A stretch of DNA of 64,000 bases. It comes from Trichobilharzia szidati. Lineage: Eukaryota; Platyhelminthes; Trematoda; Strigeidida; Schistosomatidae. The DNA lies in assembly GCA_944472155.2 (NCBI GenBank), contig OX235279.1, positions 119,652,110-119,716,109 on the forward strand, written 5' to 3'. Positions 11,755 to 20,860 of the stretch are shown piece by piece (the first letter of the stretch is position 1; each line of letters starts with the position of its first letter). Made by a program: the position numbers and the translations under genes. The notes under the pieces were generated by a model. That model saw only the letters and a list, made by a program, of their open reading frames with translations, ran no database searches and was not told the origin of the DNA.

Positions 11755-12273
11755 GTCATTCTATCTGCTGATCTCTCCTGGTCGTCTCATATCTTGACGA
11801 TTTCTAAGAAAACATTCCGTCTTACTTTCTACATTAAGAAGTTGAAACATTCTGGTATTACCCAACCCTTACTCCTACAATTCGTTAATTCTCGCATTCT
11901 GCCTATTATTCTCTATTGTTCCCCCTTAGTTTTTCCCGGGCTACTGAAGAAGGCCTATAACATATTACGCAGGATGTTAAAGGTTGTCAGCAGCGTAAGC
12001 AACGTGCCACTTAGCCAGCTTGTTAATATTCTAGTTGACAGGCACATGGACTCCTGTGAGAAATGGGCCAAGTCCATTTTATCTAACTCACACCACCCTC
12101 TTCACTCACAATTCTCCCCTTGCATCTCATCAGGTAAAACCAGAAGCCTATATAGAAAGCTATATGCTCGCACCAGCAAGTACAAAAACTCAACCATACC
12201 CTACTTGGCTCGTGTTCTGTGCGATAAAGAAAGCATTAGGCGTGACACCTATAATTCATTAAAAAGTCAATAG
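11755..12273 (+). pseudogene. CR1-D reverse transcriptase, C-terminal (thumb) end
   Basis: Open frame of about 170 codons, Val-Ile-Leu-Ser-Ala-Asp-Leu-Ser-Trp onward. It contains the Leu-Lys-Lys-Ala-Tyr-Asn-Ile-Leu-Arg-Arg-Met-Leu block typical of the region after the RT thumb of non-LTR elements, and ends at a TAG at 12271-12273. It stays open to its natural C-terminus, so it decayed less than its PLE host. The catalytic domains are absent. Confidence 0.65.
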
Positions 12274-12303
12274 TAAAACTGGACCTCGTCTTTCCAACTC
12301 ATA

Positions 12304-13245
12304 TCATTTATAGGTACATTTTCTTTCTTTCTTTTCCTTTTCTCTCTTTTTTTCCGTTACGTGCTGCTTTGTTTCTTTCTCTCGCTTACGCCAGTAAATA
12401 TGATAGCACCTACTTTTCAAACACTGTTCAGCTTTGGCTTTGCTACCGACATCCCAATATGTTGTTGTTATAATGAACTGAGATTTCCTTAATCTATGTA
12501 GAATTCTATTTATTGATAATGTACTAACTGGATGCAATACTGTAGTAAAAATGCTGAGAATTCCATTCTGTATCACAAATACTGTTTTGGAATAAAGCAT
12601 ATTATTATTATTATAGCTAACCGTTATGTCTTCTTTATCAATTTCTCGGTGTTCTATTTGGGATTTGAAATCATATGAATTCCTTACAATATTTTGAGTG
12701 TCCTTTTGTAGTGGTTGTAGTACCGACAGTAAGTATTTAGATAGGTTGTATGCCGGTGAGTTGGTGAAATCTATTGCTGGTCTTAGTGGAACTGTGGGTT
12801 TATGTATCTTTGGTTGACCGTAGAATATTGAAGGTACATAAGATTTTGGTTTTAGTTTAAACCAGAGAGAATTTCCAATTTTTGGTTTCATTTCTTGAAG
12901 GACTCTGTTTGTATTTAGTTTCATTTTGTTGAATTCGGCGGATTTCTTTTCTTCAATAAGTAAGTATGGTCCTTCAGATAGGTGTTCAATCGCCTTCTTT
13001 CCATAATCCGTTCTGTTCATTATCACAGTGACGTTCCCCTCGTCGGCTTTCGTTATAACGATGCTTTTGTCTTTCTTCAAATTTCTTAAGGCTTCATATT
13101 CTTGTTTGGTGAGATTAGATGGTATGTTTCGTTGTGTCATTAATATGTGTGATATCTTTTGACGAACAGATTGTGATTCTTCATTAAATAGCGAAACGTC
13201 AGTAAAAACAATATCGTTTTGGTTTTCATTCATTGGGAAATACAA
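12304..13245 (-). pseudogene. PLE-B N-terminal region and RT fingers
   Basis: Minus-strand frame of 313 codons, PLE-like only for about the first 210. It has the PLE motif Thr-Lys-Ala-Asp-Glu-Gly-Asn (usual form ADKG, near residues 66-72), then Tyr-Gly-Gln-Pro-Lys-Ile-His-Lys-Pro and Pro-Leu-Arg-Pro-Ala-Ile-Asp-Phe, the conserved pre-palm blocks, and Asp-Ile-Thr-Val-Ser just before motif A. At about 12616 it leaves PLE sequence and runs backwards through the (ATT)n tail of the CR1-D insert, so the last hundred residues are not PLE protein. The Met at 13245 lies within the inverted terminal repeat. Confidence 0.75.
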
Positions 13246-13263
13246 AAACCTTTATTATAATGA

Positions 13264-14869
13264 ATATCATATACCCAATGCCCAAATTTTTCAAACTGTT
13301 AAAAGTGAACTTGGTTTGGACATATATGACAGTTACTTTGTTTTGTTTTGACTGGTTTTTTTTTGTCTCTTCCTAAATTCCATTTGTTTCTCTACTTCCT
13401 TGGTTTATGCATCCTTGAGACGTCAGTCATTTGCATCTTAGCTCGACGTATATTAGTGATTTTCTCATATTAAGTGTGATTTTCTCTGTCGGAAATTCGG
13501 TTTGATAGGATTATATAATTTGGAGTTTATTTGAGGATCTCCTTGTATTCTACTGAGATTTGAACAGACGAGAAGTCCGTCACATACCTACAAAGATTTC
13601 CTGAAAATATGTCTAATCGATATACATCAGTACGTGGTTTGAACAATATTTGTAGGCTCTGCTTCTGTTTTATTTATCACACGGCTTCAAGTACTGGTCT
13701 CTGATGTAAACCTACTTATGGATATCTAATGAGTCAGGATTGAATGTTACTATCCGTAAGACATGTTTTCATCACGTATGGTTCTAGTATTATACGATTA
13801 GAAAACTGACGTTTTCATTCAAAAACGACTTGTTTTCTTTCCTACAATTCTAATGAGCTCAGACTTATTTCGCTTTTTAGTTACATCATTAAATAATTCT
13901 ACACCAATTTCTTTTTTGTTGAATACATTTCTAAATTTTTATGAAAAATTGACGCACACTAAAATTATCCTAGTTATACTGAATAATCTGGGCTTTTTGT
14001 ATCACTATTAACAAACCTCTTCAATAAACAAGAACGACTGATTTGAAAATCACTGCTTTACTAAAGAATCCTTAATCGTTCGTCATACTAGTCACTTAAT
14101 GCGTCATTATCATCTGAACTAGAATAGTAATTAATTATTTATAGTGGAACAAGCTGGACTACTGAGATCTGACTCAGTTGATTTAACAAAATATATTGTT
14201 TGAGAAACGCATAAATACACATAAGCTAATCACTTATAACAGATAGTCGATATTTTCTTTTTATTTCAAAATACTGACAGAATGAAAAGTGCTTCCGCAC
14301 AGACATGAACTGAATCCGATGGTTCGATTAACTGGTAAAAAGAAAACAACTAAATATATAAGTTGAGGAAATTAAGACAAACAAATTTGAAACTTCTTAA
14401 AATACGTTTATTGACAATTCTAACTAAGTACATAATAAATTAAACAGTTTCACCGGTGTACAAAATCGAACTAACGTAGAGGTCTCCATGGTTTAAGCAC
14501 TTCACTGAATGTTGGATAGGCTGAAAAGGAAGAAGAGTTTCTTAGTAATATTCCTATCAAATTATTTCGTAACTTCACTAACCCAAATATTTTTCGTCTA
14601 TAAAATATGTGGGAAATACTCATCAGGACATCAGACAGAACAAAACAGGAAGCTCAGTAAAAATATTTTCCGGCGATTGCATCCTTCAAAAGCTGTACAA
14701 TCGCATTTTCATACATAAGTTCACGTAGTTACAACTGTCATTTAATTTAACATAGTAACGAGAAGAAATTTAAGTTAATAATTTTCAACATGATATGAAA
14801 GTTTGAACGTGTGAATAAAATATTACAGGAGGCATAGAAACAAAATTGCATTTTACTATTATTTCATTC
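13264..14869. other. No gene seen; weak PLE terminal-repeat remnant at 14640-14715
   Basis: No coding family is recognisable. The minus strand of 14640-14715 shares the order CAGC, a GAUG-like core, GAAA and a final CUGAG with the arm of the small PLE at 10707-10760, so it is probably an old solo PLE end. The rest is AT-rich and featureless. Confidence 0.4.
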
Positions 14870-15089
14870 CTTTATCTTCCCAGTGGAACATAGGGCTTCA
14901 AGCTAGAGCTATGAAGCCCTATGTAGTAGTGGTATTTATTTCAACGGGATGGGATTGCTAACCTCATACTCAACCTTCCCTCTTTATTAGTCTTATTACT
15001 GGCTTAGGGAGGTAAAGGAGTGCATCGACCAGAGATCGAACCTCGAACCACCTGCGTGGTTGGAGAGCTGTGCCACCGATGCACTCATA
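14870..15089 (-). repeat. tRNA-derived SINE copy (SINE-1)
   Basis: The minus strand begins at about 15086 with a tRNA-like head: GTGCATCG pairs with CGATGCAC, an A-box-like GGTGGCACAG follows, and the B box is GGTTCGATCTC. The anticodon arm does not fold, so it is not a working tRNA. The unrelated body runs down to about 14870, where AT-rich sequence forms the 3' tail. Similar heads occur at 31998-32095 and 54405-54603. Confidence 0.65.
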
Positions 15090-15834
15090 TATATAATTTT
15101 GTGTTATATAGTGACAAATCCAGCCTAATACTCTATCTTCTGTCTTTTTTATGCTGCTAATTTCGTTACAGCTTACAGAAAGATTGCGATGATAGTGATT
15201 TTTAAAGGATGGAAGTAGTACCGATGAATAAAATCTAAAATATCTGAACAGAAAGTGAGCTGTTGTGTTTAAATAAACTGAAACGTGTTTTCCCTGTTGA
15301 CATTCGATGTCGTTTACTTGTATTTAAATTAAGATTTGTACAATAAGATGAACACAGAAGTGCAAATGAAGCTGGGAGAGATGGAAATGACAGATGATTA
15401 GAAAACAGTTGAGTAATATGTAGAAGTTTTTAACGAAGACAGGATGACGATGGGAACGAATTAAAATAATTTTGATAACTGAAGATGAAAAACTTATGGG
15501 AATGAAAAAAAATAAAACTAAGGAGTCTAACGTAACTGGATCCATGGTAAATGTAGAGGTTAGACTAGCTACATTTGAACACTCAAATTCAGCTTTTCAA
15601 TGTAGTGTTTCCGAATTCGTTGTACTGTAGAAGCCCTCACCATATTTATCGGGAAGCCGAAGCTGTGTGTTCAATGATACTCAGTAACATAATATAGTCC
15701 CTTAACGTGAACTCACTTGGCGAAATGAAGGTAGTCTATGCAACCTAGCACATATTACGTTGTTACAGAAAGTATATAGTCACTCTAGAATGGGCTCAGT
15801 ATCTATCCATCTTGAAATGTATGTGAATCGTTGT
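15090..15834. other. No gene seen
   Basis: AT-rich sequence between a SINE and the PLE-C remnant. No open frame resembles a known family. It may be decayed upstream sequence of PLE-C. Confidence 0.45.
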
Positions 15835-16351
15835 ATATTATTATTGAACCAGAGGACAGAAGTTATCTACCGCATTCCATCGAACCTTTCGAAACCGCCT
15901 TTTACACATAGCCGAAGCTATGAGAATTCGAGAAAACAATCCTATTCTTTGCATACGCAAGAAGTTTGTCCTACCTTGGCGTAGGTGAATTCTAATAAAA
16001 TCCCTTCCACATTTTCTTATTTTCCATTTCCTCCGTACTTTTCTGATATTTATTTAAAGTTTGATTATTTGTCCACTTCACCTTAAGTATTACGGAACTT
16101 TCAGGATTTCACCTAATTTATTTACTGAATTCTTTACATAAACCTGCTACCTTTGTTATACTTACCGCCACGTGCATAAACCATATTACCATTATTTTCT
16201 TATCATTATAATCATCATTAGTGATGAGGTTCAAAACATTTAATATGTATTATTATTTATCAACCACAAGCTCACTGCCATTGTTCAAAAATTTTATATA
16301 TAACTCTATGTAAATTAGAGTAAAGCCTGAATATCTAATTGAAAACAATAT
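15835..16351 (+). pseudogene. PLE-C remnant: C-terminal coding, 3' UTR and half a hammerhead
   Basis: Plus strand. 15860-15984 encodes a PLE C-terminus with one frameshift (Ile-Tyr-Arg-Ile-Pro-Ser-Asn-Leu-Ser, then Leu-His-Ile-Ala-Glu-Ala-Met-Arg-Ile-Arg and Leu-Cys-Ile-Arg-Lys-Lys). The 3' untranslated part ends at 16300-16351, closely matching the hammerhead of PLE-D: AAGC, CCUGA(A)UA, UCUAAUU, then GAAAACAAUAU. A large PLE insertion cuts it there, and it resumes at 20811. Confidence 0.7.
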
Positions 16352-16839
16352 TTAAAACAAGCAATAAAGGTTAATAAAGCAGGATTTAATGAATTCATCA
16401 AATTTCGGTAGAACTCGTCAGCTGAATACTCTACATACACGGATATATACTTTTGAAATTACATTGGGAGATATAGGACTGATAAGTAAATAAACTACAT
16501 TGAATTAGTCATGCAGAAAGACAGGTGCGAATGTTTTTCCAGGTCATGTTCAATTAGATAAGGGGAGAGAGAGTATGGGAGATCAAAATTAAGATAAATT
16601 GCATTACGCTTCAATTACATCACTTAGATAAACAATTAGACATTAGAGAATTTAACAAGAATTGCAACCAGAGGGATGTCAATAGTAATAGTTATAATAA
16701 CAATAATAATAGTGTTGAAGTGAGTTAAGATAATGCTACTGATAAAGGATAGTTTTAAATGAATCAAGAATAATAATAATGAGAATAATAATAGTAATAA
16801 TAAAATAATAATAAGAGGTAGAATTATAAGTAAAACGTA

Positions 16840-18600
16840 TTACCATGGTAGATTCAGAGTCACGACCATCTCCTTTTGTACACAGAGACCTGGTTTGTAA
16901 ACTCGAATTGCACAAGCCTCTGCAATTGCAAGCATCTTCTTGTTTCTTTGTCTGCTGACAATGGTGAATGACTTGACTGCGTCGATATCATGCCCGTAAT
17001 CCACAAGATGCTTTGTTATTGAGGATTTTGGCACTTTGCACTCAGCTGTTTTCAACCATTTTGGCAAATGCTCCATCATGCGAGTAGACAATCTCCTTTC
17101 CGTACGACCTATGTATTTGCTTCCACAAACACACTCAAATTGATATACGCAGTTTGAAGTGTCGAGGATTGGCGACTGGTCTTTCCCAGATTGTTGAAGC
17201 ACTCGCTTAGTGGTGTTAAGGAAAACAAGTTTTGCAGCATAATAAGTTCTCTTGATGGCTTTGTCGAGTCTTCGTTTGACTACTTCCTGTACATCATCTC
17301 CTTTGAACGGCAAGTTGATATAGACAGGTTTCTTCGGAACTGTTTGGATTGTTTTGCAGCGGGTGTTTTCTTTAGAGTATTTATTAATGAACTTCTCAGG
17401 ATATCCATTCTTAGATAAGATATCCTTCAGGGATTTTATTTCATACTCAACAGTACTGTCAGAACAAATTTTTCGTGCTCTATTGAACAGTGTTCTGACT
17501 AAGTTCTTTTTGTACTGGATTGGAACAAAACTCTTGAAATGCATGTACTGTCCTGTCCATGAGGACTTTCTAAATATAGATCTTTCGATTGTGCCATCAT
17601 TCATTTTCGCCAGAAAAACGTCTAGGAATTTGATAGTATCATTTTCCTCGTGTTCTACTGTGAAATTGAGATTTGGATGGCATGAGTTGAATTTTATCAG
17701 CATGTCTTCGGCTTTTGATCTGCTTCCACAGGCAATAAAAATGTCATCAACATATCTTAGGTATAGATCCGTTTCTTGTATATGTTGTTGCAGGGTACCG
17801 GTTTCTAGGCGTGACAAGAATAAGTCAGCGAAAAGTGGTCCCAAGGGGCTTCCCATTGCGACACCATCAACTTGACGGAATAAACGCCCGTCGAATTGGA
17901 ATTGGACATTTTTAGTACATAAAAGTAGCAATTTCCTCAATTCCGACGTTGGAATGGGTATGTCTTCAGCTTCTTCACATATGAAGTCTATAGTCTCAAT
18001 GACTGGCACATTTGTGAAGAGGGAGGTAACATCGAAAGAGACTAAATGTTTATCAGATACATTGAAATCTTTGATTTGCTCGACAAACTGGAATGAATCA
18101 GAAACGATATACTTCCCGAAGCGTTTCCGCAGGGGCTGCAACATTTCACATAACCACTGTGCTAATTTGTGGTATGGTGAGTTTATCATCGAGAGTATGG
18201 GTCTTAATGGCGCTCCTGGTTTGTGTATTTTAACACGCCCGTATAGTTTTGGGATTTGTGACCCGATCGGCTTGATATTTCTATATGTGTTTTCATCAAT
18301 GTATTTATTTTTGAATAGTTGGCGTAGCTGCTGTACAATTTTCTTTTCGATCGACAACGTTTGATCTTTTGTTTGATTGTCCAATTTGAATTTAGATTCA
18401 TCGGAGAGAATTTGATGCATTTTTTCGAGATAATCTGTCTTATTCATTAGCACTACGCTTTGTCCTTTATCAGCTTGTAGAATAACAAGATTATTGTCTC
18501 TTCGGAGCTTGTTTAATGATCTCCAGTGTTCTTTGGTGATGTGCGACTTTTCATTCGTTGGCATGATTCGAATGAAAAGTCGCACATCACCAAAGAACAC
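16840..18600 (-). CDS. Penelope-like reverse transcriptase with GIY-YIG endonuclease (left copy)
   Basis: Open frame of 586 codons. The reverse transcriptase copies element RNA at a nick made by the C-terminal endonuclease. Visible blocks: ADKG (residues 43-46), Gly-Arg-Val-Lys-Ile-His-Lys-Pro (121-128), motif A Phe-Asp-Val-Thr-Ser-Leu-Phe-Thr-Asn-Val-Pro (189-199, catalytic D190), Ala-Met-Gly-Ser-Pro (248-252), catalytic Tyr-Val-Asp-Asp (283-286), a GIY-YIG module with Val-Tyr-Gln near 485 and Tyr-Ile-Gly-Arg-Thr at 496-500, and the closing Leu-Cys-Val-Gln-Lys. The first 14 or so residues are read through the centre and antisense of the other arm, so they are not PLE protein, and the true N-terminus is missing. 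All catalytic residues are present, which points to a young copy, but full-length PLE proteins are usually longer. Confidence 0.88.
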   Translation of the reverse strand: MFFGDVRLFIRIMPTNEKSHITKEHWRSLNKLRRDNNLVILQADKGQSVVLMNKTDYLEKMHQILSDESKFKLDNQTKDQTLSIEKKIVQQLRQLFKNKYIDENTYRNIKPIGSQIPKLYGRVKIHKPGAPLRPILSMINSPYHKLAQWLCEMLQPLRKRFGKYIVSDSFQFVEQIKDFNVSDKHLVSFDVTSLFTNVPVIETIDFICEEAEDIPIPTSELRKLLLLCTKNVQFQFDGRLFRQVDGVAMGSPLGPLFADLFLSRLETGTLQQHIQETDLYLRYVDDIFIACGSRSKAEDMLIKFNSCHPNLNFTVEHEENDTIKFLDVFLAKMNDGTIERSIFRKSSWTGQYMHFKSFVPIQYKKNLVRTLFNRARKICSDSTVEYEIKSLKDILSKNGYPEKFINKYSKENTRCKTIQTVPKKPVYINLPFKGDDVQEVVKRRLDKAIKRTYYAAKLVFLNTTKRVLQQSGKDQSPILDTSNCVYQFECVCGSKYIGRTERRLSTRMMEHLPKWLKTAECKVPKSSITKHLVDYGHDIDAVKSFTIVSRQRNKKMLAIAEACAIRVYKPGLCVQKEMVVTLNLPW

Positions 18601-20286
18601 TGGAGATCATTAAACAAGCTCCGAAGAGACAATAATCTTGTTATTCTACAAGCTGATAAAGGACAAAGCGTAGTGCTAATGAATAAGACAGATTATCTCG
18701 AAAAAATGCATCAAATTCTCTCCGATGAATCTAAATTCAAATTGGACAATCAAACAAAAGATCAAACGTTGTCGATCGAAAAGAAAATTGTACAGCAGCT
18801 ACGCCAACTATTCAAAAATAAATACATTGATGAAAACACATATAGAAATATCAAGCCGATCGGGTCACAAATCCCAAAACTATACGGGCGTGTTAAAATA
18901 CACAAACCAGGAGCGCCATTAAGACCCATACTCTCGATGATAAACTCACCATACCACAAATTAGCACAGTGGTTATGTGAAATGTTGCAGCCCCTGCGGA
19001 AACGCTTCGGGAAGTATATCGTTTCTGATTCATTCCAGTTTGTCGAGCAAATCAAAGATTTCAATGTATCTGATAAACATTTAGTCTCTTTCGATGTTAC
19101 CTCCCTCTTCACAAATGTGCCAGTCATTGAGACTATAGACTTCATATGTAAAGAAGCTGAAGACATACCCATTCCAACGTCGGAATTGAGGAAATTGCTA
19201 CTTTTATGTACTAAAAATGTCCAATTCCAATTCGACGGGCGTTTATTCCGTCAAGTTGATGGTGTCGCAATGGGAAGCCCCTTGGGACCACTTTTCGCTG
19301 ACTTATTCTTGTCACGCCTAGAAACCGGTACCCTGCAACAACATATACAAGAAACGGATCTATACCTAAGATATGTTGATGACATTTTTATTGCCTGTGG
19401 AAGCAGATCAAAAGCCGAAGACATGCTGATAAAATTCAACTCATGCCATCCAAATCTCAATTTCACAGTAGAACACGAGGAAAATGATACTATCAAATTC
19501 CTAGACGTTTTTCTGGCGAAAATGAATGATGGCACAATCGAAAGATCTATATTTAGAAAGTCCTCATGGACAGGACAGTACATGCATTTCAAGAGTTTTG
19601 TTCCAATCCAGTACAAAAAGAACTTAGTCAGAACACTGTTCAATAGAGCACGAAAAATTTGTTCTGACAGTACTGTTGAGTATGAAATAAAATCCCTGAA
19701 GGATATCTTATCTAAGAATGGATATCCTGAGAAGTTCATTAATAAATACTCTAAAGAAAACACCCGCTGCAAAACAATCCAAACAGTTCCGAAGAAACCT
19801 GTCTATATCAACTTGCCGTTCAAAGGAGATGATGTACAGGAAGTAGTCAAACGAAGACTCGACAAAGCCATCAAGAGAACTTATTATGCTGCAAAACTTG
19901 TTTTCCTTAACACCACTAAGCGAGTGCTTCAACAATCTGGGAAAGACCAGTCGCCAATCCTCGACACTTCAAACTGCGTATATCAATTTGAGTGTGTTTG
20001 TGGAAGCAAATACATAGGTCGTACGGAAAGGAGATTGTCTACTCGCATGATGGAGCATTTGCCAAAATGGTTGAAAACAGCTGAGTTCAAAGTGCCAAAA
20101 TCCTCAATAACAAAGCATCTTGTGGATTACGGGCATGATATCGACGCGGTCAAGTCATTCACCATTGTCAGCAGACAAAGAAACAAGAAGATGCTTGCAA
20201 TTGCAGAGGCTTGTGCAATTCGAGTTTACAAACCAGGTCTCTGTGTACAAAAGGAGATGGTCGTGACTCTGAATCTACCATGGTAA
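18526..20286 (+). CDS. Penelope-like reverse transcriptase with GIY-YIG endonuclease (right copy)
   Basis: Inverted twin of the frame at 16840-18600, also 586 codons, with the same RT and endonuclease motifs. The two proteins differ at residue 209 (Lys here, Glu in the left copy; codon at 19150) and residue 521 (Phe here, Cys in the left copy; codon at 20086), apart from the short part read through the centre. The stop at 20284-20286 is followed by an AT-rich 3' untranslated region of about 490 bases containing (ATT)n-like runs. The frame has no natural PLE start; upstream sequence is the antisense of the other copy. It is intact over RT and endonuclease but probably not autonomous. Confidence 0.88.
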   Translation: MFFGDVRLFIRWHDSNEKSHITKEHWRSLNKLRRDNNLVILQADKGQSVVLMNKTDYLEKMHQILSDESKFKLDNQTKDQTLSIEKKIVQQLRQLFKNKYIDENTYRNIKPIGSQIPKLYGRVKIHKPGAPLRPILSMINSPYHKLAQWLCEMLQPLRKRFGKYIVSDSFQFVEQIKDFNVSDKHLVSFDVTSLFTNVPVIETIDFICKEAEDIPIPTSELRKLLLLCTKNVQFQFDGRLFRQVDGVAMGSPLGPLFADLFLSRLETGTLQQHIQETDLYLRYVDDIFIACGSRSKAEDMLIKFNSCHPNLNFTVEHEENDTIKFLDVFLAKMNDGTIERSIFRKSSWTGQYMHFKSFVPIQYKKNLVRTLFNRARKICSDSTVEYEIKSLKDILSKNGYPEKFINKYSKENTRCKTIQTVPKKPVYINLPFKGDDVQEVVKRRLDKAIKRTYYAAKLVFLNTTKRVLQQSGKDQSPILDTSNCVYQFECVCGSKYIGRTERRLSTRMMEHLPKWLKTAEFKVPKSSITKHLVDYGHDIDAVKSFTIVSRQRNKKMLAIAEACAIRVYKPGLCVQKEMVVTLNLPW

Positions 20287-20695
20287 TACGTTTTACTTAT
20301 AATTCTACCTCTTATTATTATTTTATTATTACTATTATTATTCTCATTATTATTATTCTTGATTCATTTAAAACTATCCTTTATCAGTAGCATTATCTTA
20401 ACTCACTTCAACACTATTATTATTGTTATTATAACTATTACTATTGACATCCCTCTGGTTGCAATTCTTGTTAAATTCTCTAATGTCTAATTGTTTATCT
20501 AAGTGATGTAATTGAAGCGTAATGCAATTTATCTTAATTTTGATCTCCCATACTCTCTCTCCCCTTATCTAATTGAACATGACCTGGAAAAACATTCGCA
20601 CCTGTCTTTCTGCATGACTAATTCAATGTAGTTTATTTACTTATCAGTCCTATATCTCCCAATGTAATTTCAAAAGTATATATCCGTGTATGTAG

Positions 20696-20745
20696 AGTAT
20701 TCAGCTGACGAGTTCTACCGAAATTTGATGAATTCATTAAATCCT
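20696..20745 (+). ncRNA. Possible hammerhead remnant in PLE 3' arm
   Basis: Contains CUGACGA, an eight-base gap, GAAA and a foldable AUUUGAUGAAU (possible stem III). Stem II has only one obvious pair and stem I does not form convincingly. Its position, near the end of the PLE arm, is where PLE hammerheads lie. The same motif occurs inverted at about 16381-16430. Confidence 0.3.
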
Positions 20746-20810
20746 GCTTTATTAACCTTTATTGCTTGTTTTAAATTCGTATCGGGAAATAAATGTTTCC
20801 AATTCTTGAA

Positions 20811-20860
20811 GAAAACAATATAGTTCGCTTATATTTCTTCTAATATTAATAATGGGAATA
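20811..20860 (+). pseudogene. PLE-C remnant, distal half of hammerhead
   Basis: Begins with a repeat of gaaaacaatat, then AGUUCGCUUAUAUUUC, which corresponds to the cleavage-side UUC, the stem I half GCUUA and the downstream end of the PLE-D hammerhead. Placed after 16351, it restores the order seen there. The loss of continuity is due only to the 4.4-kb insertion. Confidence 0.6.

Larger units (their letters stand above)
10561..12616 (+). mobile_element. Non-LTR retrotransposon fragment CR1-D, inserted in PLE-B
   Basis: Plus-strand 3' portion of a CR1/jockey-group element. Its RT C-terminal coding begins near 10565 and reaches the Tyr-Leu-Gly-Val-Ile-Leu-Ser block at about 10655-10673. It is then broken by a small PLE (10674-11754) and resumes at 11755 with the same Val-Ile-Leu-Ser. 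The 3' end is a short (ATT)n run at about 12598-12614, as expected for CR1-like elements with microsatellite tails. It is 5'-truncated. It sits between Asp-Ile-Thr-Val-Ser and the motif-A Asp of the PLE-B protein; no clear target duplication is visible. Confidence 0.7.
8535..13263 (-). mobile_element. Penelope-like element PLE-B, minus strand, interrupted
   Basis: A PLE whose coding order on the minus strand is N-terminus (13245-12617), RT palm (10560-10126), GIY-YIG endonuclease (9560-9000). Its ends are inverted: 8585-8656 on the plus strand matches 13186-13256 on the minus strand with few mismatches, including the start-codon region of the protein, so these are PLE terminal repeats (pLTRs) in inverted orientation. 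The 8-base repeat tataatga at 8535-8542 and 13256-13263 is a possible target duplication, leaving about 42 unpaired bases (8543-8584) at the left end. A foreign non-LTR fragment occupies about 10561-12616. The element is dead. Confidence 0.72.
16350..20810. mobile_element. Palindromic head-to-head PLE pair (about 4.4 kb)
   Basis: Two PLE copies in inverted orientation: arms 16350-18557 and 18569-20776 (2,208 bases each) around an 11-base centre at 18558-18568. I could find only two differences between the arms, both in coding sequence. An 11-base repeat, gaaaacaatat, flanks the unit at 16341-16351 and 20811-20821; its last bases overlap the arm end. An unpaired extension of 34 bases (36 if the overlap is counted in the duplication) occupies 20777-20810 on the right side only. 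Both copies lack the extreme N-terminus and meet at the truncation point. Duplication plus one-sided tail argue that this is a real insertion and not an assembly fold-back. Confidence 0.88.

Noticed and set aside
17191..18401. Plus-strand open frames of 75, 173 and 136 codons, mirrored at 18762-19935
   Set aside because: They are antisense or frame shadows of the PLE reverse transcriptase and appear twice only because the region is palindromic.
16350..20776. Assembly or sequencing fold-back (missed adapter) as the cause of the 4.4-kb palindrome
   Set aside because: A fold-back would not create a flanking 11-base duplication, a one-sided unpaired tail and continuity of the PLE-C sequence across the site. 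Raw reads should still be checked.
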